Positions 53,017 to 62,435 of a stretch of 64,000 nt of DNA are shown piece after piece. Each line of letters opens with the position of its first letter. Position 1 is the first letter of the stretch. The stretch lies in assembly GCA_000940995.1 (NCBI GenBank), contig CP005973.1, positions 1,302,001 through 1,366,000 on the forward strand, written 5' to 3'. This DNA is from Photobacterium gaetbulicola Gung47. Its GTDB lineage: Bacteria > Pseudomonadota > Gammaproteobacteria > Enterobacterales > Vibrionaceae. The notes under the pieces were generated by a model. The model searched no databases. It worked only from the letters and a program-made list of their open reading frames with translations, and was not told the origin of the DNA. Position numbers and translations under genes: made by a program.

Positions 53017-53403
53017 ATGACAATTCAGAGCAATGAGATTATAAGTGCATTAGAATTATGGGGGGAGTCTTTCACCAGAAGCAGCGTTGGGGAAATTTCT
53101 GCCCTTTATTCAGATAAGGCTATTCTTCTTGGCACTTTATCGCCAATTTATCGTGATACACCAGAGCTTGTCTATGAATATTTTGAGTCAGCTTTTTCAA
53201 GTACAACAGAGCGTAAGGTTCATTATCAAGATTTTAATGTTGAAGTGTCAGGAGATATGGCTTCCGCAAGTGGGCTATATCATTTTGAGTGGGTATCAAA
53301 GCAACGATTGGTTGTGATTGCGGCACGCTTTACGTTTGTGTTTAAAAAAGTAGATGATGAATTGAAGATTATTCATCACCATTCGTCTAAATTGCCCGTG
53401 TGA
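53017..53403 (+). CDS. SnoaL-like / DUF4440 (NTF2-fold) protein
   Basis: 128 residues with the NTF2-like pattern: an N-terminal helix (EIISALELWGESFTRSSVGE), the hallmark IS-ALYSDKAILLGTLSP strand, and a C-terminal strand pair ending LKIIHHHSSKLPV, as in SgcJ/EcaC-type and CaMKII-association-like domains. It is a small cone-shaped ligand-binding or enzymatic domain of unknown role. AGGTG is seven bases before the ATG. Lower GC and isolation among IS remnants suggest horizontal origin. Confidence 0.78.
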   Translation: MTIQSNEIISALELWGESFTRSSVGEISALYSDKAILLGTLSPIYRDTPELVYEYFESAFSSTTERKVHYQDFNVEVSGDMASASGLYHFEWVSKQRLVVIAARFTFVFKKVDDELKIIHHHSSKLPV

Positions 53404-53414
53404 TTGGCATTTAA

Positions 53415-53950
53415 GTGAGCTTACGGTAAGGTGGCTTGATTTAGAGGTATGGGCAGTTCCAGCAGGAGCCGGAACCTATTAATTAATCAGATATGAGGTT
53501 AGTAGTTCCAGGGGAGTAACCGTTCGAGGGCAGCCCTGACTTCGCTTTGTAGCCGCTGCAATGTATTAAAGTAATCCAGCACTTTGATGCCTGCTTTTCG
53601 GCTGAAGTCGCTATGATTGACATCACCACATCAGCGATGCCCGCTCCTGCCTGCGTCTTGTGGAACATGACATTTTTACGTGTACGGTTTCGCGCAACCA
53701 GTTTAAGCGACTGCTCCGTCCGCTTATTGTCCAACTGTGCGCCTTCAATACGGAAGAACGCCGTCAGCCCTTCATAGTGCTTATGAAGCAACTAACCGCT
53801 TTACCAAGACCGCTGTTTTCTTCCACGTTACCATTTACCAGCTCAGCCTCACTCCAGTCACTGATTTGTTTCATCACCGTGACTGGGGTGTTTTTCATGC
53901 CAGGCTAGCCTCTGTTCTGCGTTTTAGAGCTGTGGCCAATTTTAGTTGAA
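53415..53950 (-). pseudogene. IS66-family remnant (tnpC 3' end)
   Basis: It begins with the IS66 terminal sequence GTGAGCTTACGG and reads, on the minus strand, as the end of a TnpC transposase with frameshifts: HYEGLTAFFRIEGAQLDNKR ... NVMFHKTQAGAGIADVVMS. It is a diverged, shortened copy of the region 56231-56720 of the complete IS66 further right, in the same orientation. The other end of the element is missing. Confidence 0.85.
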
Positions 53951-54235
53951 CACTTCACTCTCTCGTTTAACAGATAAGATATTGTTGAAATAGCGACTGT
54001 ATCTTAGGAAAATTACCAACTGGACGGTGGTAGCTTTCCGCAGAAAAAACAGTATTCGTAAGCAGAATGATGCCTTGGGCGTCATTTTTTGATCCTTATT
54101 ATGCATCTCATTTTTCAGCCCCCTATTATGCTATAGTCATATTTTCTTGCATGGCGCCAAATGGTAATTATTGTTTTTGTCACAATATAAAATATATCTC
54201 GGTAACAAGGTACCCCTTAACACGAGGAAATCGTA
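53951..54235. other. Upstream region of the amidohydrolase gene
   Basis: 285 bp between the IS66 remnant and the amidohydrolase. No gene recognised. It should hold the amidohydrolase promoter; the ribosome site CGAGGAAATCGTA precedes the ATG at 54236. Confidence 0.35.
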
Positions 54236-55498
54236 ATGAAAAAGTTGATCATTAATGCGAACGTATTTAACGGTGTTGACGACAAGTTAATCGAAAACGT
54301 TTCAGTTCTAATTGAAGATAACTTAATCACCAAAATTGGTGTAATTGACGCGTCTGAAGTAGATGTGGTTATCGATGCAAAAGGCGGCACAGTAATGCCA
54401 GGTCTGATGGATGCTCACGTTCACATTACGCTTTCAGCTTCATTCAACGAACTCGATACGATGACTCGTGAAGAAGTGGCTATTCGTTCTGCACGTATCT
54501 CTGATGACATGCTAATGCGTGGTTTCACTACCGTGCGCGATGTAGGTGGTAACTCTCAAGGTCTAAAAGCAAGCATCGACAAAGGTTATGCAAATGGCCC
54601 TCGTATCCTGCCCTCAATGGCTGCCCTATCTCAAACTTGTGGGCACTCTGACTATCGCCAAAACCAAGCGCAAGAGCGCCTTAGAGATGGTCATGAAGAC
54701 TCGCCAATGATGAAATTAGGCGCAATGCAAGTTGCAGATGGTCGTTCAGAAGTTCTAAGAGCAGTACGTGAGCAATTGTTCATGGGCGCTTCTCAAATCA
54801 AGATCATGGCTGGTGGCGGTGCATCATCAACATTTGACCCTCTGGACACGCTTCAATACACGCTAGACGAGATGAAAGCTGCCGTTGAAGCCGCAAGTGA
54901 CTACGGCACTTACGTAGCAGCACACATCCATACCGCACCTGCTATGCGCCGCGCAGCAGAGGCAGGCGTTATGTCGTTTGAACATGCAACCATCATGGAA
55001 GACGATATTGCACAAACCATCAAAGAGAAAGGTATCTGGGTTATCCCTTCTTACTTCACATCATCTTTAATTGCAGAACGTAAGATCCCATTGCCTAACG
55101 AAGAAACTTATCGCAAGACTGAACGTGTTGGTAAAGCAATGTTTAAGTCTGCAGAACTCATTAAGAAGTACGACATTCAAAACCTTGCGTTCGGTACAGA
55201 CTGTATCGGTGATACTCGCGTTCACGACACTCAATTGAACGAACTGACAGCGATTGAAAATACATTCGATACAATTACTGCACTTCGCATGGCTACATCG
55301 AACTGTGGTCGTCTTTTTGAAATGTCTACTTACCAGCACCCTTACCAAGAAGGTAAGCTGGGCCAAATCGTTGAAGGTGCTTACGCAGATTTGCTAATCA
55401 TCGATGGTAACCCACTTGAAGGTGTAGAATCTGTTGTAAACACTGAAACCCAAAAAGTAATCATGAAAGACGGTAAAGTTTACAAAAATACGCTGTAA
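54236..55498 (+). CDS. Metal-dependent amidohydrolase (imidazolonepropionase-like)
   Basis: 420 residues. Family features: PGLMDAHVHITLSASFNELD (metal ligands H-x-H near residue 62), GFTTVRDVGGNSQGL, AGGGASSTFDPLDTLQYT, AAHIHTAPAMRRAAEAG (third ligand), FEHATIMEDD (fourth) and FGTDCIGD (the catalytic Asp near residue 320). This is the pattern of Xaa-Pro-dipeptidase-like/imidazolonepropionase-related amidohydrolases that open cyclic amides or cleave peptides. No signal peptide. Codon choice (GGT, CGT, AAC, GCA) looks like a well-expressed gene. It is flanked on both sides by IS66 copies in the same orientation. Confidence 0.87.
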   Translation: MKKLIINANVFNGVDDKLIENVSVLIEDNLITKIGVIDASEVDVVIDAKGGTVMPGLMDAHVHITLSASFNELDTMTREEVAIRSARISDDMLMRGFTTVRDVGGNSQGLKASIDKGYANGPRILPSMAALSQTCGHSDYRQNQAQERLRDGHEDSPMMKLGAMQVADGRSEVLRAVREQLFMGASQIKIMAGGGASSTFDPLDTLQYTLDEMKAAVEAASDYGTYVAAHIHTAPAMRRAAEAGVMSFEHATIMEDDIAQTIKEKGIWVIPSYFTSSLIAERKIPLPNEETYRKTERVGKAMFKSAELIKKYDIQNLAFGTDCIGDTRVHDTQLNELTAIENTFDTITALRMATSNCGRLFEMSTYQHPYQEGKLGQIVEGAYADLLIIDGNPLEGVESVVNTETQKVIMKDGKVYKNTL

Positions 55499-56093
55499 GC
55501 AAAACTGACTTTATAGGGATTAACCGCCACACTGATACTACACACATTGTATTGGTAAGGCGGTTAATACTACTCCAGGAAGTAGCTTTCTTCAAAGACA
55601 TCGCGGAACATTTGATCGTATATGATTTTCCATAGCTGCACTGGGTGAGTATTCCTAAGTATTGCGCCCCTTGATTCCGGGACTATCCGGCCATTTTTCA
55701 CCTAACGCCGGAATCCTTACTTTTTCTCTTTTAAACCAGAAGCCTGGTTGGCCAAAGCAATAGAGCGAATAGACTTGAGAAAGCTTGTATTACTTTGGCA
55801 AACAAAATAGTCAGAACAGCATGGGCTATACTGCGTTTTCAGACCGAGTATAAGCCTGCTGCTCTGGCTTAATGGTCACAAAGTGCGTATTCCGGAGCAA
55901 TCCAGCCACCGATTCCGGGATTGTCCGGACACCCATTCCGTTTTAATCCGGACACCATTTCCGGGATAAACCAGTCCATTTTTCCACTAACTCCGGAATC
56001 ACTGTCCGGTTACTCCGGAATATCCCTCTTTTCTCTTTTAAATCAATCACTCACTATTCTTGTTATGCATCTTAACGTAGCAAGGAAGTGATA
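55499..56093. other. Mobile-element debris (IS21-type end repeats, IS110 tail)
   Basis: 595 bp downstream of the amidohydrolase. The words GATTCCGGG, TCCGGAC and CTCCGGAAT recur at about 55675-55725 and again at 55895-56030; these are the multiple terminal repeats of an IS21-family left end. Between them is an IS110-type transposase tail (listed separately). Confidence 0.6.
55738..55872 (+). pseudogene. IS110-family transposase C-terminal fragment
   Basis: The frame reads SNRANRLEKACITLANKIVR followed by TAWAILRFQTEYKPAALA and a stop. It matches the end of IS110-family transposases (LANKxARxxWAxL). No start or catalytic domain is present. It is not a copy of the complete IS110 at 49636, whose tail differs. 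Confidence 0.6.
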
Positions 56094-56230
56094 ATGCCGA
56101 AAAAGAGAACATCTATGACAAACATCAAAGAGGTATTACGCCTTAAATATGAGTGCAATCTGTCGACCAGAAAGATCGCTTCCTGCTCGAAGGTTAGCCG
56201 CTCAACCGTCTCAGAAATACTGATACGCTT
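56094..56230 (+). pseudogene. IS21-family IstA 5' fragment, interrupted by IS66
   Basis: The ORF starts MPKKRTSMTNIKEVLRLKYE and continues CNLSTRKIASCSKVSRSTVS, the helix-turn-helix start of IS21-family transposases. It ends after 48 codons where the IS66 element begins at 56231. A ribosome site (AAGGAAGTGATA) is intact. The IS21 terminal repeats are just upstream. Confidence 0.82.
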
Positions 56231-56291
56231 GTGAGCTTACGAGAAGGTAGCGTGCAGGGGAGGTCCCGGCCACAGCCAGAACCTGTTTTGA

Positions 56292-57872
56292 TTAGATATC
56301 GGACTGGTAATTCCAGGGTAAGAACTGTTCCGGATTGGCCATAACCTCGCTTTGCCGCCGTTGAACGGCATTAAAGTAATCCAGCACGTTGACACCGGCC
56401 TCGGCTGCCGTCGCTATCATCGCCATTACCACATCAGCAACGTGGGCTCCTTTGGTCGTTTTGTGGAACATGGCATTTTTTCGGTTACGCGCGACCAGTT
56501 TAAGCGCCTGTTCCGCCCGGTTATTGTCGAGTTGTGCGCCTTCCAAGCGGCAGAAGGCTGTCAGCCCTTCATAGTGTTTGTTGAAGTAGTTAATCGCTTT
56601 ACCCAACCCACTGTTTTCTTCCACGCTACCATTGGTCAGCTCTGATTTACCCCAACTATGGATCTTCTTCATCATGGGAAGTGAAAGCTTTTTATGCCAG
56701 GCTAGCCGTTGTGTCGTGTTCAACTCTAGCTCTCTGGCTTCATCGTCATATCGCCAGATCTCCCCGTACCAGTTCAGTACCTGCTCAACCTCATCCGGGA
56801 ACTGATTGAGGACCTCTGCGAACTGGCGTCGACCATGACTGTTGCACAGGCAATGCTCAACCTCGAACCCAAGTGACGGACGATTACTGGATAATGCATC
56901 ACTCATAAGCAGAGGCTGGAGTGGCAAGTTTCGCTGACTCAGGATTTCATCGATAAACTCTCCGGCATGACCGATATTGGTTTGATACAGCACTATGTTG
57001 TGGCCATCAGACAGGGTAGCGACCAGACCAGAGCTGTAGACCCCGCTACGCTCGCGAGTCTTATCGCTGTTGCGTACGGGCTTTTCAATCGGAGTTTGAT
57101 CTAAGATCCGGTTACTTGTGTCGTCCAGATAGTAATGCACAGCGTTAGCCGCTTTTTGTAGCAACAACGTGTAGATCGGTTGCAGGCTACTGGCAACCAA
57201 TTCGGTCTGATCGAATACGCTAGAGGCGGTCAGTTTTACTCCCATTAAGGCCTGGATGCTCTCCTGACGATAGTAGGGCGCACCGGCAAAAAACTTGTGC
57301 AGTGCCATCAGGCTACGGGCACTGTAGCCATACTTTTGGCCCGGTTTACCATCCTCAACCACCTCATCGGGGAGCTTGGCAGTAAAATATTGGCCGCAGG
57401 CATTACAGCGCAACCGCTCCATGATGTGTTGTTCCGGGACGAATGGACTTTGTCCGGTAATCCGCAACAGGGTGGCAGGCTCATATTTGTACAGTTTACC
57501 TTGCTGACATTCAGGGCAGCGGTCCCCCTTGCTCAGGTCATCCAGTTTATGCTGAGTGATTTTCGGCTTGACCTGTGTGTTTGGCTTGGTGGCTCTGGGT
57601 CTCGGGCGCTTTTGGCTGCCTTTGCCCTTCTGACCAAGCAGGGTATCCATGGTCTCCGATGATCTGACCATGCCAACCAGCTTACGCAGCTTATGTAAGG
57701 TGATATCGTTATCGGACAGCCGTTCTTGCAGAGCTGCTAACGTTTTTAACGCCTTCAGCAGTATCTGGCAATCTTCCGGGCTCAGTGCCAGGTCATGCTC
57801 CTTCGCTTCCTGCACGCGCTGGATAAGTCCGTCAAGCTCTTCGCTGTCGATATCGGTAAACTCTTGCGTCAC
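56292..57872 (-). CDS. tnpC: IS66 transposase TnpC
   Basis: 526 residues. N-terminal coiled coil (residues 5-70), a zinc-finger-like part (CPECQQGK ... LRCNACGQYFTAKLP) and the DDE transposase domain (VHYYLDDTSNRILD, VLYQTNIGHAGEFID, LGFEVEHCLCNSHGRRQF, and GAQLDNNRAEQALKLVARNRKNAMF with the Glu). It is complete and probably functional. It is about 110 bp after tnpB. Confidence 0.93.
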   Translation of the reverse strand: MTQEFTDIDSEELDGLIQRVQEAKEHDLALSPEDCQILLKALKTLAALQERLSDNDITLHKLRKLVGMVRSSETMDTLLGQKGKGSQKRPRPRATKPNTQVKPKITQHKLDDLSKGDRCPECQQGKLYKYEPATLLRITGQSPFVPEQHIMERLRCNACGQYFTAKLPDEVVEDGKPGQKYGYSARSLMALHKFFAGAPYYRQESIQALMGVKLTASSVFDQTELVASSLQPIYTLLLQKAANAVHYYLDDTSNRILDQTPIEKPVRNSDKTRERSGVYSSGLVATLSDGHNIVLYQTNIGHAGEFIDEILSQRNLPLQPLLMSDALSSNRPSLGFEVEHCLCNSHGRRQFAEVLNQFPDEVEQVLNWYGEIWRYDDEARELELNTTQRLAWHKKLSLPMMKKIHSWGKSELTNGSVEENSGLGKAINYFNKHYEGLTAFCRLEGAQLDNNRAEQALKLVARNRKNAMFHKTTKGAHVADVVMAMIATAAEAGVNVLDYFNAVQRRQSEVMANPEQFLPWNYQSDI

Positions 57873-57982
57873 CTTATTTCTTGCCTCATAAGTTAGTGAT
57901 GGAGTCCATTATTCCAGCGCCGCACGATCGGTCAAATTGATCGAGAGGATCAATAAGCTGATTGAGCAGAGTGTGCACATGG

Positions 57983-58309
57983 TCATAGTTTTTGCCAGCC
58001 AGACTGCCCTGTCAGCAAGGTTTTTAGCTGCTTAGCGGCCAGAGGCGTGACCTCATCCTGATGATGACGGGGCCAGTCCTGAAAGCGGCCCTTGGACAGG
58101 CGCTTGCTCATTAACCAGAAGCCGGAACCGTCATAGCATAGCGCCCGCAGCATTGTCCGACGGCGGTTGGTGAACACAAACAGGGTTCCGCTGCGAGGTT
58201 CTTGTTTAAGCTGATGGCGGCACAAAGCGGCAAATCCATCAATGCCGCAACGGAAATCAGCGGGTTTAGTGGCAAGCAGAATTTTGGTATCTGCAGTCAG
58301 GTGGATCAT
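57983..58309 (-). CDS. tnpB: IS66 accessory protein TnpB
   Basis: 108 residues of the IS66 Orf2-like family: KILLATKPADFRCGIDGFAA, GTLFVFTNRRRTMLRALCYD, GSGFWLMSKRLSKGRF. It is required for transposition of IS66 elements. The start overlaps the tnpA stop by four bases (ATGA). Complete. Confidence 0.93.
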   Translation of the reverse strand: MIHLTADTKILLATKPADFRCGIDGFAALCRHQLKQEPRSGTLFVFTNRRRTMLRALCYDGSGFWLMSKRLSKGRFQDWPRHHQDEVTPLAAKQLKTLLTGQSGWQKL

Positions 58310-58680
58310 CGGTACTCTCCCGCTTCTTGCATTAGAACTCGCAGTAACCCAGGGGATATATCCCCGTAGATACGAATTTGACTTGAATTGGGCAAGGTTA
58401 CCTGCAGGTTCAAGCCAGAGTTATGCTGTAAATCGGACTCAATCTGCAACGGGATAAAGTCAGGTACTGGACGCTCGGTCGGAAGCAGCTGGCGCCATGA
58501 ATTAAGTTGGGTGGTACAGATCCGCAGTGCATTGGTGACCTGCCCGATTCGATACTCTTCGAGTAGCTCAAGAGCCAACAAGCGCAGTTGATCAGGGATA
58601 TTGACGTGTTTGTTGGGGCGGGTTTGTCGCCAATGCTCAAAGGCGGCGATGGCTTGGCTCAGTTTGTCGTGGTTTTGCAT
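58306..58680 (-). CDS. tnpA: IS66 accessory protein TnpA
   Basis: 124 residues, basic, of the IS66 TnpA group with a weak helix-turn-helix (LELLEEYRIGQVTNALRICT). I chose the ATG at 58680; the frame is open nine codons upstream. It heads the tnpA-tnpB-tnpC operon. Confidence 0.87.
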   Translation of the reverse strand: MQNHDKLSQAIAAFEHWRQTRPNKHVNIPDQLRLLALELLEEYRIGQVTNALRICTTQLNSWRQLLPTERPVPDFIPLQIESDLQHNSGLNLQVTLPNSSQIRIYGDISPGLLRVLMQEAGEYR

Positions 58681-59015
58681 AGTGCTGCTCCTCGTTTGGG
58701 TATGCACTAAGTAAACCAGAGCTGATTGGCTAAGTTGAGCTATGCCGTCGTAAGCTCACTTTCTGTTGGTGAACTGTTCGAGTTTCAGAAAGAAGGGAAC
58801 GATTAATTTTGCTCATGTTGAGCTGATGACTCATGGTGTCTACTGAACCAGTAATTTTCTAAATACAAATAATGATCAGTGGACACCATTCTGGTCACAA
58901 GTTGGCCACAACGCAGATTTGCTGCCATCACAAGCCAAACGCCAGACACAACAAAACACGCCACTAAGCGCTTTATTTTCAATAAGATAAATAGAATTTA
59001 CGAAGAAAGGAAACT

Positions 59016-59090
<75 letters not shown>

Positions 59091-59563
59091 TTTAAGGTTA
59101 GTGGCTGGTAGACCAGAGATGTTGCATCGAATTGAAATTCATAATGTCAGAATTTGCCGTGAATGAAAGCAATGATTCCCAAAACCTGACACTCATCACA
59201 AAACAAACCACCAAACGCTTAAGATTCAATCACATAGACTTTAAAGCGCTCTGCTCGCAACAGCATTTCCCGCCTAGGATAACTTTCAAGCTATATTACA
59301 ATAATTTATGCTTAATTTATTAATTGCTATGTATTAAAAATACAGAAACATTATCGATATTTATCAAACAACAGCGATATAACGTTATTAATTGCAAACA
59401 TTCGCCCACCTTAATCGATATCGACGAATAATGTTTCAACCTTCGTTTTTACATAAATATCCGCTATGCAATAAATGCATTATTGCTAAGTTTTAAGCAT
59501 TTCACATTAGAAATCAAAAAGAACATTGTGTTGGTGTCTTATCATTAAACAAAGGTACCCACC
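59091..59563. other. tRNA upstream region and aspA promoter region
   Basis: 473 bp. At 59140-59230 an ACCAAACGCTTAAGATTCAAT-like stretch resembles the tRNA's downstream flank (58925-58985), which suggests a former tandem tRNA array. The right half, AT-rich, should contain the aspA promoter. No gene recognised. Confidence 0.4.
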
Positions 59564-60994
59564 ATGACCGACAATTTTAATAAAACTCGTATTGAAGAAG
59601 ATCTACTTGGTAAGCGTGAAATTCCGGCTGATGCCTATTATGGTATCCACACGCTTCGTGCGTATGAGAACTTTAATATCTCGTCGACAAAGATTTCTGA
59701 TGTGCCAGAGTTTGTGCGCGGCATGGTGTTTACTAAGAAAGCAGCCGCTAAGGCCAATATGGAACTTGGGACAATCCCGAGCGATGTTGGCCAGTACATT
59801 ATCCAAGCCTGTGATCTGATCCTGAACACCGGCAAATGTATGGATCAGTTTATCTCTGATGTTTACCAGGGCGGCGCCGGCACTTCTGTTAACATGAACG
59901 CCAATGAAGTGATCGCCAACGTTGCACTTGAGCTAAAAGGCAATGAAAAAGGCGAATACCACATCATCAACCCCAACGATCATGTCAACAAGAGCCAGTC
60001 AACCAACTGTGCCTACCCAACTGGTTTCCGTGTTGCTGTCTACAACAGCATCATCAAGATGATCGACTCTATTGAATACCTACGTACCGCTTTCGATGCC
60101 AAGAGCGAAGAGTACCACGACACCCTGAAAATGGGCCGTACCCAGCTGCAAGACGCCGTTCCAATGACGGTTGGCCAGGAATTCCACGCCTTCAGCACCT
60201 TGCTGAAAGAAGAAGTCAAAAACCTGAAATACGCCGCCGCCCTGTTGCTGGAAGTTAACTTGGGCGCGACAGCTATCGGTACCGGCCTGAATGCTGCCGA
60301 AGGCTATCAAGAGTTAGCAGTCAAATACCTTGCTGAAGCTACGGGGCTGGCCTGCGTTCCATCAGAAGACCTGATCGAAGCAACCTCTGACTGTGGTGCC
60401 TATGTAACTGTCCACGCTGCATTGAAACGCCTTGCCGTTAAACTGTCAAAAGTTTGTAACGACCTGCGTCTGCTATCTTCTGGTCCTCGTGCTGGCCTCA
60501 ACGAAATCAACTTGCCTGAAATGCAGGCCGGCTCATCGATTATGCCAGCCAAAGTCAACCCAGTGATCCCAGAAGTCGTGAATCAGGTGTGCTTCAAAGT
60601 GATCGGCAACGACACCACGGTAACATTTGCCGCCGAAGCCGGTCAGTTGCAGCTGAATGTCATGGAGCCTGTGATTGGCCAAGCTGTTTTTGAGTCGATT
60701 GAGCTACTGGGCAATGCCTGTATCAACCTGGCAGATAAGTGCATCAGCGGTATTACTGTCAACAAAGAGGTCTGCGAGCACTTCGTATTTAACTCAATCG
60801 GCATTGTGACTTACCTAAACCCGTTCATTGGTCACCACGAAGGCGATATCATCGGTAAAATCTGTGCCGAAACAGGCCGAAGTGTTAAAGATGTCGCCCT
60901 TGAGCGTAACTTGCTTGGCGAAGAGCAACTGGACGAAATCTTCTCGGTGAACAACCTGATGCATCCTGAATACAAAGCCAAACTGTACAGCTAA
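59564..60994 (+). CDS. aspA: Aspartate ammonia-lyase (aspartase)
   Basis: 476 residues; converts L-aspartate to fumarate and ammonia, feeding anaerobic fumarate respiration or carbon/nitrogen supply. It starts RIEEDLLGKREIPADAYYGI and carries the fumarase/aspartase signature GSSIMPAKVNP near residue 324. The aspartate-binding GTSVNMNANEV and KSQSTN segments are present. The length matches E. coli AspA (478). A terminator follows. A LysR regulator converges on it, with a dicarboxylate symporter beyond, which suggests an aspartate-use locus. Confidence 0.96.
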   Translation: MTDNFNKTRIEEDLLGKREIPADAYYGIHTLRAYENFNISSTKISDVPEFVRGMVFTKKAAAKANMELGTIPSDVGQYIIQACDLILNTGKCMDQFISDVYQGGAGTSVNMNANEVIANVALELKGNEKGEYHIINPNDHVNKSQSTNCAYPTGFRVAVYNSIIKMIDSIEYLRTAFDAKSEEYHDTLKMGRTQLQDAVPMTVGQEFHAFSTLLKEEVKNLKYAAALLLEVNLGATAIGTGLNAAEGYQELAVKYLAEATGLACVPSEDLIEATSDCGAYVTVHAALKRLAVKLSKVCNDLRLLSSGPRAGLNEINLPEMQAGSSIMPAKVNPVIPEVVNQVCFKVIGNDTTVTFAAEAGQLQLNVMEPVIGQAVFESIELLGNACINLADKCISGITVNKEVCEHFVFNSIGIVTYLNPFIGHHEGDIIGKICAETGRSVKDVALERNLLGEEQLDEIFSVNNLMHPEYKAKLYS

Positions 60995-61005
60995 AATGAA
61001 ATTGA

Positions 61006-61029
61006 GGGGCTTTATCAAGCCCCTTTTTT
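61006..61029 (+). terminator. Terminator of aspA
   Basis: The stem GGGGCTT/AAGCCCC with a TATC loop is followed by six T, 12 bp after the aspA stop codon. Confidence 0.93.
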
Positions 61030-61114
61030 ATTTGTCAGTTAACCTGTTTGCGATATTAACTACGCCCCTAAGTTTCTGCAGTAAGGCAACGAAGATAGTC
61101 TTCTATGTCGACCA

Positions 61115-62038
61115 TCACTGCGAAACATCTAACAAACTTTGACCGGTCAACTCGCTTATTGGGCATATTTTGCTCAATTCATTCCACATAGTCTCACAGG
61201 AGGAATGTAATTTTGAATAATAACGATAAACATACAAATCCAGGGCAACCGGCTCCCTCTGCGGCAATATTTTCAACTGTCCTGAGGCTAATTCGTCTTT
61301 TATGGCATAATCAGGTAACCAGCTGATCCCCTTACCTTGTAAAACCAAGGCCTTAATAAAATCAGTCATCGACGAAGAACACACGGTATTATTGGTTAAC
61401 TTGCTATTAGCACGATGAAGTGCCCTTCCCATATAACTTTCCGGTGTATAATCAAGGCATGGTACATCATCACTATTGGCCAAATCGAACAGTACTTCAC
61501 CATTTTCATCGACCGCCGATACACAATACAGATAACTGCGACCAAGATAAATTGAGCGGTATGGAGCAACCTGTAACCTGTCTTCGTAAAACGAAAACAA
61601 GAAATCACATTTACCGTCTATAAGTAGCTCAACAGCATCATCAACTTCGTTGGCAACAACGGATAACCGGGTATTTAACTGAGGATCGAGCAGGCATGAA
61701 TGCAGCTTCGGTAGCAAACTAATGGATATCGAGTGAGCAGCGCTCAGACGTACTGTATGCCTACCATCAAAAGAGCTGCCAGCAAGACGGCTGACTTCTT
61801 CATCTATCTGCTGGAGAATAGACAGCGCTGTCGTTTTAAATTGCTTACCGCACAGGGTGAGCTCTATTGGTGTTTTGCTGCGTTCAATTAACACCAGCCC
61901 TAACTCAGCCTCCAGCGACTTAATCCTGCGGCTGAATGCTGGTTGGGTAACATTACGGACAGCTGCAGCATGGGAGAAGTTTTTTAACTCCGCAAGAGTC
62001 AGAAAGTCTTGCAGCCATTTTGTCTCTATGTTTTTCAT
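61115..62038 (-). CDS. LysR-family regulator, HypT/YjiE-like
   Basis: 307 residues. The HTH begins ETKWLQDFLTLAELKNFSHA and includes TQPAFSRRIKSLEAELG. The effector domain follows. The WLQDFLTLAE start and the helix sequence resemble the YjiE/HypT subgroup (hypochlorite-responsive) and related regulators of dicarboxylate genes. It is divergent from the DAACS symporter (397 bp between the starts) and convergent with aspA; regulation of one or both is likely. Confidence 0.85.
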   Translation of the reverse strand: MKNIETKWLQDFLTLAELKNFSHAAAVRNVTQPAFSRRIKSLEAELGLVLIERSKTPIELTLCGKQFKTTALSILQQIDEEVSRLAGSSFDGRHTVRLSAAHSISISLLPKLHSCLLDPQLNTRLSVVANEVDDAVELLIDGKCDFLFSFYEDRLQVAPYRSIYLGRSYLYCVSAVDENGEVLFDLANSDDVPCLDYTPESYMGRALHRANSKLTNNTVCSSSMTDFIKALVLQGKGISWLPDYAIKDELASGQLKILPQREPVALDLYVYRYYSKLHSSCETMWNELSKICPISELTGQSLLDVSQ

Positions 62039-62435
62039 TTATTTAACTCAATTAGCATCTATCTATGGCAGTCGTCATCCTCTAACAACCCAACGAAATC
62101 AACGGCTATTAGCAAGATAATGATAAGTCAGTCGCAGAAAGCTGTAAGGATCGGTTAGTTATTAACATCTGTCTATTAAGTTGATCACAATCCCTGAATT
62201 TCTCTTGATGCATTTTAATAACCAAGCCTTTTTTTTCTGCATTTCACAAGCCATCAGAATAATCATACCATCCAGTTGTAACATTAATAACACTGACTCA
62301 TCTTTTGTATTAACAATATACAAAGCATGACAGTTTAAAAATCATTCTAATTATTAATTATTTAACCAATAAAATTAACAAACCTACACCTTGCTATATG
62401 AACTCTGTATCCTAATAAATAAAAAGGTCAACAAG
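62039..62435. other. Divergent promoter region, LysR gene and symporter
   Basis: 397 bp, AT-rich, with no gene. A LysR T-N11-A type site could not be assigned with confidence. ATTATTAATTATTTAACC (62352-62369) is one of several A/T tracts near the symporter promoter. Confidence 0.4.

Larger units (their letters stand above)
56231..58759 (-). mobile_element. IS66-family element, complete (2529 bp)
   Basis: It is bounded by GTGAGCTTAC (56231) and GTAAGCTCAC (58759), with tnpA, tnpB and tnpC in order on the minus strand. The 8-bp flanks (ATACGCTT and TTTCTGTT) do not match, so no target duplication is visible. It interrupts an IS21 istA gene at 56231. The right-hand remainder of istA is not found after 58759, which points to a later deletion or recombination. 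Confidence 0.92.
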
